A DNA stretch of 64,000 nt from Prevotellaceae bacterium (GCA_003150315.1 QAML01000007.1:1-64000), one strand, 5' to 3'. Shown: positions 45,849-55,439, counted from the first letter of the stretch. Notes: generated from the sequence alone by a model not told the origin. Program-made: numbers and translations.

Positions 45849-47810
45849 ATGAAAGCAAAAATCATTTTCGCCGCAATTGCTCTCGGCTCTTGTGTCATGT
45901 CCCCGGCAAAGGACGTAAATGTTTCTTCGCCCAATCAAAAACTTGTTGTAAGCATAAACGACAATGGAGGCAAGGCTTCTTATTCAATTAATTACGAAGG
46001 TAAGACTTTTCTCAATTCTTCGCGTTTGGGAATTGTTGCCGACGCAGGAAATTTTGCCGAGAATCTTTCGATAGCAGGTTCGACAACGGCAAAAATAGAT
46101 GAGAAATATTCTCTCAGTCGTTCCAAAACAGCAAACGCACATTATGTGGCAAATCAGCTGAAACTGGAGTTGAAAAACGCAAAAGGGCAAACAATGTTCG
46201 TAACGTTCAATGTCTCGGACAACGATGTGGCTTTTCGCTATTCTTTTCCTGTTCTCGGCGGTTGGAACGCCATGCATGTAGACTCCGAAACCACTTCTTT
46301 TAATATTCCTTCCTCGTCCACGGCTTTCATTGCTCCGCAGAGCGACCCCTGTTCGGCTTGGTGCAGAACACATCCCGCTTATGAGGAAGTATATTCCCTT
46401 GATGCTCCGCTCGACAAGAAGTCTCAGTATGGATACGGTTATACTTTCCCTGCCTTGTTCCGTGTTGGCAATGACGGTTGGATGCTTATAAGCGAAACGG
46501 GAACCGATGGCGGATATGCCGGCTGCGCTCTTTCCGAATACAAGAACGGAGAGGGATATACTGTAGCTTTCCCCTCGCACGGGCAAAATGCAGGCTTGGG
46601 CTCCGACGGATGCGGTTTGTCACTCCCCGCTTCAACTCCGTGGCGAACCATAACCGTTGGCTCTACGCTCAAACCCATTGTCGAGACCACCATTCCCTTT
46701 GACGTTGTAAAAGCAAAGTATCCTGCATCGCAAAACTATGCTCCCGGACGTTACGTGTGGAGTTGGATTATTTGGCAGGACGAATCAATAAACTACGACG
46801 ACCAGAAAGCGTTCATAGACATGGCTGCTCAAATGGGCTATGAGTATAGTCTCATTGATGCCAATTGGGATGTGGAAAAAAACATAGGACGTAAGCGCAT
46901 GGCAGAGCTTAGCAAATATGCGGCTTCCAAAGGTGTGCGCCTCATTTTGTGGTATAATTCCAACGGTTCTTGGAATGATGCGCCTCAAACTCCTCGTAAT
47001 CTCATGAACACGGTGCTTCAACGTCGCAAGGAGATGAAATGGCTTAAAGAAACGGGTATAGCAGGAATAAAAGTGGACTTCTTTGGTGGCGACAAACAGG
47101 AAACCATGCAACTGTATGAGGATATTCTTGCCGATGCAAACGATTTTGGAATTTTCGTGATATTCCATGGCTGCACGTTGCCCCGTGGTTGGGAAAGAAT
47201 GTACCCGAACTTCATAGCTTCCGAGGCTGTAAGGGCTTCCGAAAACGTTTATTTCAACGAAGAAAGTGCCAAGAGTGAGGCACAGGAACTTGCCACATTT
47301 GCCTTTACTCGCAATGCAGTAGCAGCAATGGACTATGGCGGCACTATGCTCAACAAATATTTTTCGCGCGACAACAAGAGCCGCCACGCGCGTCATACCT
47401 CCGACATCCTCGAAATTGCTGCTGCTTATATCACGCAGTCTGATGTGCAGTGTGTTGGAATAATGCCTAACAATCTCAATGAGCTTCCGCAGTTCGAACT
47501 TGACATGTTGAAGGAAATTCCTGCGGCTTGGGATGAAACACAATTCATAGACGGCTATCCCGGCAAGTATTTTATTGTGGCGCGTCGCAAAGGTAATGAT
47601 TGGTATGTAGCCGGTCTTAATGCGGGTGATAAGGAATTGAAACTTACTCTCAAACTTCCCATGTTTGCCGGCAAACAAGTAACGTACTACAACGACCGTC
47701 CCGCAAAAGGCGGGGCACTTCCGCAGGGACAAATGCAGAAGTTGAAAGTCAATACCAAGGGCGAGGCAAAAGTTGTCATTCAGCCTCAGGGCGGTTTGCT
47801 ATTGCAGTAA
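45849..47810 (+). CDS. Glycoside hydrolase family 97 (copy 1 of tandem pair)
   Basis: 653 residues with a signal peptide (about 1-20). N-terminal beta-sandwich (about 22-270: KDVNVSSPNQKLVVSINDNGGKASYSI), catalytic barrel (about 280-560: APGRYVWSWIIWQDES, YEYSLIDANWD, GIKVDFFGGDKQETMQLYE, HGCTLPRGWERMYPNF, EAVRASEN), and a C-terminal sheet domain. GH97 enzymes act on alpha-galactosides or alpha-glucosides. Asp410 in KVDFFG lies where retaining members carry their nucleophile, favouring the alpha-galactosidase-like branch over the inverting SusB type; this needs alignment. It is 31 bp after tamL and 31 bp before its paralog. No SusC/D genes adjoin it. Confidence 0.9.
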   Translation: MKAKIIFAAIALGSCVMSPAKDVNVSSPNQKLVVSINDNGGKASYSINYEGKTFLNSSRLGIVADAGNFAENLSIAGSTTAKIDEKYSLSRSKTANAHYVANQLKLELKNAKGQTMFVTFNVSDNDVAFRYSFPVLGGWNAMHVDSETTSFNIPSSSTAFIAPQSDPCSAWCRTHPAYEEVYSLDAPLDKKSQYGYGYTFPALFRVGNDGWMLISETGTDGGYAGCALSEYKNGEGYTVAFPSHGQNAGLGSDGCGLSLPASTPWRTITVGSTLKPIVETTIPFDVVKAKYPASQNYAPGRYVWSWIIWQDESINYDDQKAFIDMAAQMGYEYSLIDANWDVEKNIGRKRMAELSKYAASKGVRLILWYNSNGSWNDAPQTPRNLMNTVLQRRKEMKWLKETGIAGIKVDFFGGDKQETMQLYEDILADANDFGIFVIFHGCTLPRGWERMYPNFIASEAVRASENVYFNEESAKSEAQELATFAFTRNAVAAMDYGGTMLNKYFSRDNKSRHARHTSDILEIAAAYITQSDVQCVGIMPNNLNELPQFELDMLKEIPAAWDETQFIDGYPGKYFIVARRKGNDWYVAGLNAGDKELKLTLKLPMFAGKQVTYYNDRPAKGGALPQGQMQKLKVNTKGEAKVVIQPQGGLLLQ

Positions 47811-47841
47811 AAATGTTAGTATTCTCAAAAACAGCAAGACC

Positions 47842-49803
47842 ATGAAAACCGCATTGCTTTCGGCTTTATTTGCCGGTATTGTTTGTTGTGCGCTGCACGC
47901 AGAGAGCACAAAAGTTTCCTCGCCTGACGGAAAACTTGTCGTGGAAGTCAATGATGACGGCGGCAGAGCCAATTATTCCGTACAGTATGAGAGTAAGAAA
48001 TTTCTTGATGCTTCGCGCCTTGGCGTGTTTGCCAATGTGGGCGACTTCACACAGGGATTGAAGCTAACGGGTTCTTCGTTTTCAAAGATTGACGAGACCT
48101 ACGCAATGACGCGCATAAAATGTTCTGAAATACATTATGTGGCAAACAGCATGAAACTCGATTTCGTCAACGCCAAAAACCAGAAGATGACGATTACATT
48201 CAATGTTTCGGACAACGATATTGCTTTCCGCTATTCGTTTCCCATAACCGGCACATGGTACAGCATACGTATTGACCGCGAAGCCACGTCTTTCAACATT
48301 CCCGAGCGTTCCACATCGTTCGTGGCTCCGTTAAGTCCCGCCGAAACAGGCTGGTGTCGCGCCACGCCTGCGTATGAAGAAAAATTTTCACTTGATGCTC
48401 CGCTCAACAGAAGGTCGCAATACGGCGAGGGATACGCTTTCCCTGCTCTCTTTCGCATAGGCAATGACGGCTGGATGCTTCTTGGTGAAACCGGCACCGA
48501 CAGTGATTATGCAGGATGTTCGCTTTCCGAATATGTTCCGGGCGAAGGCTACAGAATCACGTTCCCTTTGCCGGGACAGGGAAGCGGTCTCGGTTCTTCG
48601 GCATGCGGTTTCTCGCTTCCAGGAAGCACTCCGTGGCGAACCATAACCGTAGGTTCCACGCTCAAACCCATTGTCGAAACCACCATTCCCTATGACGTGG
48701 TGAAACCTCTCTATGAGCCGTCTCAAACATATAAGCCCGGTCGCTATGTGTGGAGTTGGATTAACTGGCAGGACCCTTCAATCAATTGCGAAGACCAGAA
48801 ACTATTCATAGATATGGCTGCAACCATGGGATATGAGTATAATCTTATTGACGCCAACTGGGAACGCGATGAGAAGATTGGGCGTAAGCGCATGACCGAG
48901 CTTAGCAGTTACGCCATTTCCAAAGGAGTTCGCCTTATTCTCTGGTATAGTTCCAACGGACACATAAACGATACCCACGAAGGACCGCGAAATCTCATGG
49001 ACAAAGGGTATATTCGCCGCCGCGAGATGAAATGGCTTAAAGACATAGGAGTAGCGGGAATAAAGGTCGATTATTTCGGGTGCGACAAGCAGGAAACCAT
49101 GAAACTTTATGAGGACATTCTTGCCGATGCCAATGATTTTGGAATTTTTGTGATATTCCACGGATGCACGTTGCCCCGTGGTTGGGAAAGAATGTACCCG
49201 AATTTCATTTCTTCCGAAGCTGTAAGGGCTTCCGAAAACGTTTATTTCAACGACGAAAGCGCAAAGAGCGAGGCGCAAGAGCTTGCCACGTTCGCTTTTA
49301 CCCGAAATGCCGTTGCGGCAATGGACTACGGGGGTACTCTTCTCAACAAACACATGTCGCGCGACAATAAAAGCCGCCATGCACGCCACACTTCGGATAT
49401 ACTCGAAATAGCAGCCGCCATTTTCACCCAGACCGAGGTGCAGTGTATAGGCATGATGCCCAACAATCTTGAGGAACTTCCGCAGTTTGAACTCGATTTG
49501 CTCAAGGAAATTCCCACTGCGTGGGATGAAACACGCTTCATAGACGGCTATCCCGGCAAGTATTTCGTTGTGGCACGCCGCAGCGGAAGCAACTGGTACG
49601 TTGCAGGACTCAATGCAGAGGAAAAGGAATTGAAATTAACGCTCAGTCTGCCCATGCTTGCAGGAAAACAGGTGAGCTATTACAATGACAGCCCCGCCAA
49701 GAACGGTTCTCTGCCGCAGGGTCGGATGCAAAAACTGAAAGTAAACGCCAAAGGCGAAGCAAAAGTGGTTATCCGGTCCGGCGGAGGTCTGGTGTTGAAA
49801 TAA
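47842..49803 (+). CDS. Glycoside hydrolase family 97 (copy 2 of tandem pair)
   Basis: 653 residues from ATG 47842 (MKTALLSALFAGIVCCALHA signal peptide); the in-frame extension back to 47773 overlaps copy 1 and is rejected. It has the same length as copy 1 and aligns without obvious gaps (KVSSPDGKLVVEVNDDGG, GIKVDYFGCDKQETM with Asp again at residue 410, HGCTLPRGWERMYPNF, NKSRHARHTSDILEIAAA). Phe411 and Gly413-Gly414 of copy 1 become Tyr411 and Gly413-Cys414 here, next to the proposed nucleophile, so substrate preference may differ. Long exact DNA matches to copy 1 remain (for example 49165-49202). Exported, probably periplasmic. Confidence 0.9.
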   Translation: MKTALLSALFAGIVCCALHAESTKVSSPDGKLVVEVNDDGGRANYSVQYESKKFLDASRLGVFANVGDFTQGLKLTGSSFSKIDETYAMTRIKCSEIHYVANSMKLDFVNAKNQKMTITFNVSDNDIAFRYSFPITGTWYSIRIDREATSFNIPERSTSFVAPLSPAETGWCRATPAYEEKFSLDAPLNRRSQYGEGYAFPALFRIGNDGWMLLGETGTDSDYAGCSLSEYVPGEGYRITFPLPGQGSGLGSSACGFSLPGSTPWRTITVGSTLKPIVETTIPYDVVKPLYEPSQTYKPGRYVWSWINWQDPSINCEDQKLFIDMAATMGYEYNLIDANWERDEKIGRKRMTELSSYAISKGVRLILWYSSNGHINDTHEGPRNLMDKGYIRRREMKWLKDIGVAGIKVDYFGCDKQETMKLYEDILADANDFGIFVIFHGCTLPRGWERMYPNFISSEAVRASENVYFNDESAKSEAQELATFAFTRNAVAAMDYGGTLLNKHMSRDNKSRHARHTSDILEIAAAIFTQTEVQCIGMMPNNLEELPQFELDLLKEIPTAWDETRFIDGYPGKYFVVARRSGSNWYVAGLNAEEKELKLTLSLPMLAGKQVSYYNDSPAKNGSLPQGRMQKLKVNAKGEAKVVIRSGGGLVLK

Positions 49804-49865
49804 TCGTGGGCGCAATCCCCGCATTTCCAATGCGCGAGACGCTGCAAAAACGCCTCAAAAATCGG

Positions 49866-49993
49866 CTTTTGTAAGTTGTTGTAAAACATGTACTTGGAAA
49901 CGCCAAAAATACAAGGCATTTATTTTGAAATATAAGGCACTTATTTTAAAATATGTGCCTTGTATTTTTTATGACAAGGCTTATGTTTTTTCC
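49866..49993 (+). repeat. Dispersed ~128-bp palindromic element, copy 7
   Basis: Left tail GGCTTTTGTAAGTTGTTGTA, half-site TACAAGGCATTTA, palindrome TATAAGGCACTTA / TATGTGCCTTGTA, right tail GACAAGGCTTATGTTTTTTC. 'A' core orientation. It occupies a third of the 370-bp gap between the GH97 pair and the trypsin-like gene. The remaining gap carries a -7-like TAACTTTG at 50138-50145 for the next gene. Confidence 0.9.
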
Positions 49994-50173
49994 GACATAT
50001 TGAAATACTCTTCATCGTTGCCGTTTTTCGAGATTTTGTTACCCGTATGCGCCGTGTTTTTTGCCACAAATCAATGTTGCTTTGCCCACTTTGATTTCCC
50101 CTGTATCTTGCTTTTGGGCGCGTTCGCGAAAAAGTCTTAACTTTGCACCGCAAACGTAAAAATAATTTGAAGC

Positions 50174-51268
50174 ATGAAAACGCGGGTCTTCGGATTTTTC
50201 ATTTGTATGTGCGTCATGATGTGCGGGGTGTTTACTTCGTGCAAGGAAAAGCCCATGGGTGTTGACGAAATTTACAAGAACGATGCATCGGGAGTGGTTT
50301 TAATAATGAACAGGTTTTACTACACTATAAACATAGGCGGAAGTGTGCTTTATTTCACCGGTGTGGGCGAGGACGGAAGCCTTACAAACTTAACCGACAA
50401 CCTTGCGGAGATCACCCGAAACTCTGCCGTGGCTTTCGGAACGGGCTTTTTTATTTCGCGAGACGGAAACATTCTTACCAACCGCCATGTGGTGCGCCCC
50501 GAAATAGACAAGGATGTTATTCGCCGGGCTCTCGGCAATCAGATTGTTAAGATCAGGAGCTTGTTTGCGGCTATGCGCGATGCTGCCGAGGAACAATATA
50601 GCGAGGCTTACTATCAGGGTTTGTACAGCGATGTGGATAACAGCGAACAACTTGAAGAACTTAGAGAAAACATGGAGGAATATGACCGAAATGTGGCAAT
50701 GCTTGAAAATATAGACCTGTCGGAAATAAGAATAACCGCCTCAAGCCAGGTGGGAATTGCCTATAACGGCGACCAAGTGTCGTCTGCGCGAGATTTTTCC
50801 GCCTGCACCGTAACGAGAGTGTCGGGCATTGACGATGTGGACCTGGCTCTCATAAGGCTCAACAGCAAGAAAACTCCCAAGGGATGCTATATTTTCCACT
50901 TTGCAAGCGGAACGAAAGGCAAGCGAACGCTTCTTGAGACTTATTGGCAGAGAATGCGCCGCGACTATAAGGGACGAAAGTTGAAAGCCGGCACTCAACT
51001 TTGCATGATAGGCTTTAATCACGGACCGCAGTTGGCTCAAACTTATCGCGGATTGAAGTCCCAGATAACCGAGGGCAGTCTTCTTCAAGACCCTGACGAA
51101 TATCGGTTGATGTATTCCATACCTGTGCTTCACGGTTCGAGCGGAAGTCCGGTGCTGAATATGTATGGCGATGTAGTGGGAGTGAATTTTGCAAAACTTC
51201 AGGGCACTACTTCTTTTAATTTCGGCATTCCGCTAAAAAGAATTAAGGAATTTCTCGGAATGGAATAG
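50174..51268 (+). CDS. Lipoprotein trypsin-like (S1C-type) serine protease
   Basis: 364 residues with a lipoprotein signal (VFTSC, Cys near residue 23). The trypsin fold with a full triad is visible: His in GTGFFISRDGNILTNRHVV, Asp in GIDDVDLALIRLNSK, and Ser in IPVLHGSSGSPVLN, followed by GDVVGVNFAK and FNFGIPLKRIKEFL. Between the His and Asp lies an inserted helical segment (about 115-180, Glu-rich: NSEQLEELRENMEEYDRN). No PDZ domain follows, unlike DegP. A promoter-like TAACTTTG lies 28 bp upstream. It is membrane-anchored facing the periplasm or surface; substrate unknown. Confidence 0.85.
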   Translation: MKTRVFGFFICMCVMMCGVFTSCKEKPMGVDEIYKNDASGVVLIMNRFYYTINIGGSVLYFTGVGEDGSLTNLTDNLAEITRNSAVAFGTGFFISRDGNILTNRHVVRPEIDKDVIRRALGNQIVKIRSLFAAMRDAAEEQYSEAYYQGLYSDVDNSEQLEELRENMEEYDRNVAMLENIDLSEIRITASSQVGIAYNGDQVSSARDFSACTVTRVSGIDDVDLALIRLNSKKTPKGCYIFHFASGTKGKRTLLETYWQRMRRDYKGRKLKAGTQLCMIGFNHGPQLAQTYRGLKSQITEGSLLQDPDEYRLMYSIPVLHGSSGSPVLNMYGDVVGVNFAKLQGTTSFNFGIPLKRIKEFLGME

Positions 51269-51296
51269 TATGCATCCCGTCCGAACGGGCATGCAA
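51269..51296 (+). terminator. Possible terminator hairpin after the trypsin-like gene
   Basis: TGCATCCCGT (51271-51280) pairs with ACGGGCATGCA (51285-51295) with one bulged base and a four-base loop, 2 bp after the stop codon. The following sequence has only a weak T run, so termination is uncertain. Confidence 0.4.
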
Positions 51297-51337
51297 GACT
51301 TGATTTTCGGGACGTTTTTGAAGGCGTTCGCAGTGTT

Positions 51338-51466
51338 GAAAAAAAACATAAGGCTTGTTGTAAAAAATACAAGCCATATATTTTAAAATACAAGGCACTT
51401 ATTTTAAAATAAGTGCCTTGTATTTTTCGTCTTTCCAAATATCTGAAAAAGAATGAGGTACAAAAC
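51338..51466 (-). repeat. Dispersed ~128-bp palindromic element, copy 8
   Basis: Minus-strand orientation. Reading that strand: a diverged left tail (GTTTTGTACCTCATTCTTTT TCAGATATTTGG), perfect palindrome TACAAGGCACTTA / TAAGTGCCTTGTA first, then the half-site, then the right tail. 'B' core orientation. It lies between two co-directional plus-strand genes. The remaining gap to 51662 shows no other feature. Confidence 0.88.
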
Positions 51467-51662
51467 CCCTTAAAACGGGGATAAAAATGCGGTTTCCGGG
51501 GGGTATTAAAATGAGATGTCTGTACCGCCGTTTGCTCTGCGGCAAACGGCAATTTGTATGTTCATGAGGCTGTGCCCGAAACGGCGAAGGTTGCGGGTTT
51601 CGAGGCTGATTTGTTGTTTTTTTGTAAATTCGCATCCTAACATATCACATTACCTGAAAATA

Positions 51663-52661
51663 ATGAAACGTAGAGATTTTTTGGAACTCTGTGCGGCTAT
51701 GGCGGTTGCGCCTTTCGTGCCCGGCAAAGTGCTTGCTGCTTTTGACGAGAGTAAACGTCCGCGTTCGGTTGCGCCTTTGAACATAAAGAATATAACCGTA
51801 AAGCTGAATTGTGAGAAAGCTTTTTCGGCTCTTCACATATCCGACACTCATCTTGCCATGGTTGACAATCGTGACAACGAACGTAAAATGAAACTTGCCG
51901 CCGCACGCAGCCGCATTTTCCCGAATGCAGAACACTATCTTGACGAGTCGGTGGAATATGCCAAGAAGAACGACATGATGCTCATACATACGGGCGATCT
52001 TATAGACTTTACGACCGAAAGAAACCTTGATTGCGCTTCGTCGCACATAATGGGCGATAATGTCATAGCATCTGCGGGCAATCATGAGTATTCGCAGTAT
52101 GTGGGCGAGGCAAAAGAAGACGAGGCTTACAAACAGCAGAGCTATGCAGCGGTGCAGGAGGTTTTTCCCAACAATCTTGTGTTTTATTCCAAGGTGGTTA
52201 ATGGGGTGAATTTCGTGGCTATTGACGATATATACTATAATGTTACCGAACATCAGCACGAACTCGTGGAACAGGAGATGAAAAAGGGACTGCCTGTGGT
52301 GTTGCTTTGCCATGTTCCGCTTTATACTCCTAAGCATGCCGAGTATGCCATGAAACGCAATGATAACGGCGCGGCTTATGTAACGGGTGCGCCCCTCAGC
52401 ATCACTTCCACTTACAAAAACGACCCCTCTCTGCCCGAAAGTCAGCAATGGCGCAATCGCGGTGTGCAGCAAAGAGCCGACAAACCCACGCTTGAATTCG
52501 TGAAATGGCTTAAAAAGCAAAAACAGCTCAAAGCTATTTTATGCGGTCATTGTCATTATTTCTATGAGGAGCGTTTCTCTCCCACGGCTATGCAATATAT
52601 TGTGGGCGCAAACTATGACGGTGCTGCCTATAATGTGAGATTCGAGGGCTGGACGCTTTGA
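51663..52661 (+). CDS. Exported calcineurin-like metallophosphoesterase
   Basis: 332 residues from ATG 51663; a longer frame to 51516 lacks any signal or homology and is rejected. The N-terminus MKRRDFLELCAAMAVAPFVPGKVLA resembles a Tat signal, though with one Arg pair preceded by Lys. All metallophosphoesterase blocks are present in order: ALHISDTHLAM, MLIHTGDLIDF, SAGNHEYS, VVLLCHVPLY and AILCGHCHYFYEE, giving the Asp/His/Asn ligands of a dinuclear metal site. Extracytoplasmic phosphodiester or phosphomonoester hydrolysis is expected. Convergent with hflX. Confidence 0.9.
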   Translation: MKRRDFLELCAAMAVAPFVPGKVLAAFDESKRPRSVAPLNIKNITVKLNCEKAFSALHISDTHLAMVDNRDNERKMKLAAARSRIFPNAEHYLDESVEYAKKNDMMLIHTGDLIDFTTERNLDCASSHIMGDNVIASAGNHEYSQYVGEAKEDEAYKQQSYAAVQEVFPNNLVFYSKVVNGVNFVAIDDIYYNVTEHQHELVEQEMKKGLPVVLLCHVPLYTPKHAEYAMKRNDNGAAYVTGAPLSITSTYKNDPSLPESQQWRNRGVQQRADKPTLEFVKWLKKQKQLKAILCGHCHYFYEERFSPTAMQYIVGANYDGAAYNVRFEGWTL

Positions 52662-52680
52662 TTTTCCAAATAAAAGGTAA

Positions 52681-52715
52681 AGAGTAGCAGCCGAACAAGA
52701 TTCGGCAGTTACTCT
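52681..52715. terminator. Possible bidirectional hairpin between the phosphoesterase gene and hflX
   Basis: An inner stem GCCGAA/TTCGGC and an outer stem AGAGTA/TACTCT are separated by three-base internal loops. The hflX stop codon lies inside the right arm. T-rich sequence follows on the plus strand. Confidence 0.45.
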
Positions 52716-53962
52716 TCTTCGTATTTCTGATAAAGAAAATCGTTGTAGGGATATTTTTGTACGTGCAGGTATCTCACTTTGTCGTACAACATCTTCTTGA
52801 AAATGTCTATATTTGTGCGCTGTTTGGCTGAAATGAAAATGCAGTCGCCTCCCATTTTTGCCATCCATGTTTTCTGCAATTCTTCAAGCGAAATGTTTTT
52901 CTCGGTAGCCGGTGTGAGGTCGTCCTCGTCCTTTTTCTCCCAGCTGTAAGCATCAACCTTGTTAAACACAAGGATTGTGGGCTTTTCGGCACAGCCCAAA
53001 TCTCCGAGCGTCTTGTTTACAACTTCAATCTGCTCTGCAAAGTCAGGGTGGGAAACGTCAACTACATGAATTAAAAGGTCTGCCTCTCTCACCTCGTCCA
53101 ATGTGCTCTTGAACGAGTCCACGAGGTCGGTGGGAATCTTGCGAATGAATCCCACCGTGTCGCACAACAGGAACGGCAGGTTCTCTATCACCACTTTCCT
53201 AACGGTTGTGTCGAGTGTGGCGAACAATTTGTTTTCTGCAAAAACCTCAGCCTTGGCAAGAAGGTTGATTATGGTGCTTTTCCCAACGTTTGTATATCCC
53301 ACGAGAGCGGTTCTAATCATTCTTCCGCGCCCGCTTCGCTGCGTGGTTTTCTGTTTGTCTATTTCCGAAAGGCGACGTTTGAGCAACGCCATGCGGTTCA
53401 AAATTATACGACGGTCCATTTCGAGCTGCGTTTCTCCCGGTCCGCGCAAACCAACCGAGCCTTTGCCGCCACCGGAACCCGAACCGCCGCCCTGACGTTC
53501 GAGGTGGGTCCACATACGTTGCAATCGCGGCAACATATATTTATATTGCGCAAGTTCTACCTGGGTTTTAGCCGTTGCGGTTTGCGCCCTCATGGCAAAA
53601 ATGTCGAGAATAAGCGATGTGCGGTCAAGTATTTTAATCTGCAACTCCTTTTCGATGTTGCGTATTTGCTTTGCCGACAATTCGTCATCGAATATCGCCA
53701 TGCTTATTTCCCGTCCTTCTTCGGCTTCGTCCTTTATATATTTGCCTATCTCCTCGAGTTTGCCCGAACCAACGTATGTAACGGCGTGGGGCTGCACTAT
53801 TTTTTGCGTGAAACGCTTTACGGTTTTTGCTCCGGCAGTTTCCGCAAGAAATTCAAGCTCGTCAAGATATTCTTCGGTCTTTTTCTCTGTTTGCTTTTCG
53901 GTGGTTAAACCAACGAGAATGGCTGTTTCTTCTTTGTGTGCGCTATATATGTAATCTTTCAT
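52709..53962 (-). CDS. hflX: Ribosome-associated GTPase HflX
   Basis: 417 residues from ATG 53962 (MKDYIYSAHKEETAILVGL); 12 further in-frame codons upstream would cross the promoter. The N-terminal HflX domain contains VTYVGSGKLEEI and IFDDELSAKQIRNIE; the Gly-rich linker GGGSGSGGGKGSVGLRGPGE leads into the GTPase: G1 GYTNVGKST, G3 DTVGFIRKIP, G4 NKVDAYS. HflX splits stalled or hibernating ribosomes after stress. A -7 box TAATTTTG is at 53994-53987 on this strand. Confidence 0.95.
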   Translation of the reverse strand: MKDYIYSAHKEETAILVGLTTEKQTEKKTEEYLDELEFLAETAGAKTVKRFTQKIVQPHAVTYVGSGKLEEIGKYIKDEAEEGREISMAIFDDELSAKQIRNIEKELQIKILDRTSLILDIFAMRAQTATAKTQVELAQYKYMLPRLQRMWTHLERQGGGSGSGGGKGSVGLRGPGETQLEMDRRIILNRMALLKRRLSEIDKQKTTQRSGRGRMIRTALVGYTNVGKSTIINLLAKAEVFAENKLFATLDTTVRKVVIENLPFLLCDTVGFIRKIPTDLVDSFKSTLDEVREADLLIHVVDVSHPDFAEQIEVVNKTLGDLGCAEKPTILVFNKVDAYSWEKKDEDDLTPATEKNISLEELQKTWMAKMGGDCIFISAKQRTNIDIFKKMLYDKVRYLHVQKYPYNDFLYQKYEEE

Positions 53963-53986
53963 TTGTCGGCTGAGAAATTGTATGCG

Positions 53987-53994
53987 CAAAATTA
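53987..53994 (-). promoter_or_regulatory. Probable -7 box of hflX
   Basis: TAATTTTG on the minus strand, 25 bp before the ATG at 53962; it supports the shorter HflX start. The -33 element is not clear. Confidence 0.5.
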
Positions 53995-54074
53995 GCAATT
54001 TCCTTTGAATTTGGCTTCTGCAAGTCCGTATGTCGCTGAAAATTCATAATATTGCATTGTAAACTTGTAAGGAA

Positions 54075-54722
54075 ATGAAAAAAACTATTTTGTTTTTGTC
54101 TGCATTGCTATGGGTAAGCGGAGCAACAATGGCGCAGCAGGCTCAAGTGGAAAGGCGTTCAAAAATTCCGTTTGCCTATAAGGATTTCAAAGACGGCAAT
54201 ATTGAGCTCGCTTTTGGCAAAGATAAAATTTACAAAGCCAATATCTTTCTGAAAGATGCCTCTTTGCTTTACAAAAATGACACAACTGTTATGAAAGCCA
54301 ACCTTTTCGGCGTTATTTCCGTGGATTTTGGCGATGCGCTTTACCGTAAAACGGGCGACCGTATGGGGAAAGTTATCGAGCAAAAGGGCGAAGTTTTCCT
54401 GACAGTGGTAACAACAATCGACACGGACAGGATGCGCGAGGACGCACGAAGCGGAAGAAATTCTACATTCCTCGATTTGCCCGAATTTAATTTGTTTATA
54501 GACACAAATGCTGACTATTGGGCGGAAGGAGAAGGGAGTTCGTGGCCTTTGAAAGACGAATATTTTTTCGTGGTAAAGGGAGAAGCAATTCCCGCAGCCG
54601 AGAAGATTGTGAAGAAAAGCATTCGCGCCGACAAAAGAAACGACTTCAAGGAACTCATGAAGAATAGAAAATGGAGTTGGAAGGATGCTAATTCGCTTAA
54701 AGTGCTTGTTGATTATTTTTGA
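54075..54722 (+). CDS. Secreted protein of unknown function
   Basis: 215 residues with a signal peptide (MKKTILFLSALLWVSGATMA). The mature part is a mix of short strands and charged loops (IPFAYKDFKDGNIELAFGKD, ANLFGVISVDFGDALYRKTG, FLTVVTTIDTDRMREDARSG), possibly a small beta-rich fold. I do not recognise a family. It begins a plus-strand run with two DUF4230 genes and a C11 peptidase gene (gaps 18, 3 and -4 bp), so it probably shares their cell-envelope function. Confidence 0.75.
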   Translation: MKKTILFLSALLWVSGATMAQQAQVERRSKIPFAYKDFKDGNIELAFGKDKIYKANIFLKDASLLYKNDTTVMKANLFGVISVDFGDALYRKTGDRMGKVIEQKGEVFLTVVTTIDTDRMREDARSGRNSTFLDLPEFNLFIDTNADYWAEGEGSSWPLKDEYFFVVKGEAIPAAEKIVKKSIRADKRNDFKELMKNRKWSWKDANSLKVLVDYF

Positions 54723-54740
54723 ACCGATAAGTAGAGCCGA

Positions 54741-55439
54741 ATGACCGAAAGAACATATAAAAGGTTTGTCGTTTTTCTTTGTCTGTGCCTTTGCGTTTTT
54801 GCCTCGTGCAACAAAGAACAGCAGGAAAGCGTTGTTGCCGCAAACGAAAAGCCTGCAGTCGACACCACAGCCGTTTTGTACAGCAACATATCCGAATGTG
54901 CCCGTCTGGCAACCGCAGAATACCGTATACACAAGATAGTTACTTTTGACGACAAGATAGTTGTGCGCGGCAAGATGTTTTCTCGTCCGTTCAGCAAGGC
55001 ACTTCCCGTGGGAGATCGCAAGATTGCCATTCCTCTTGACGTTACTCTTAGGGGATATGTGGATTTTTCGGATTTCAACAAGAGTAACATTAAACGCAAG
55101 GACGGGAAAATCATCATCACTCTCCCTGATCCGAAAATCATGGTGGGAAATTCGAAAATAGACCACAGGAATGTCAAGAAACTTGTTGACCCTTTGCGCT
55201 CGAATTTCAAACAGGAGGAGATTGAAGCCTATTGCCGTCAGGGTATGGACAGTATTGCCATGGCTATTCCCCAACTTGGCATCGTGGAGGCGGCAAGAGT
55301 GAACGCCGCGCAGGTACTTGTACCGATAATTAAGGCTATGGGATATTCCGAAACCGATATAACAATTCAATTCCGACCCACTGTGAACGACCGAACCATA
55401 TTACATTGGGCGGGTATCGAGGAACTTTTGAAAAGATAA
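54741..55439 (+). CDS. DUF4230 lipoprotein
   Basis: 232 residues. Lipoprotein signal (CLCVFASC, Cys near residue 23), then the DUF4230 pattern: LATAEYRIHKIVTFDD, IAIPLDVTLRGYVDFSDFNKSNIKRKDGKIIITLPDPKIMVGNSKIDH, FKQEEIEAYCRQG, and VNAAQVLVPIIKAMGYSETDITIQF. The function of DUF4230 is unknown. A second member follows after 3 bp but is anchored by a membrane helix rather than a lipid, suggesting that the two act as a pair. Confidence 0.82.
   Translation: MTERTYKRFVVFLCLCLCVFASCNKEQQESVVAANEKPAVDTTAVLYSNISECARLATAEYRIHKIVTFDDKIVVRGKMFSRPFSKALPVGDRKIAIPLDVTLRGYVDFSDFNKSNIKRKDGKIIITLPDPKIMVGNSKIDHRNVKKLVDPLRSNFKQEEIEAYCRQGMDSIAMAIPQLGIVEAARVNAAQVLVPIIKAMGYSETDITIQFRPTVNDRTILHWAGIEELLKR

Noticed and set aside
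54159..55370. A 403-codon antisense frame across the secreted-protein and DUF4230 genes
   Set aside because: It spans two real genes and their gap on the opposite strand and has no family features.
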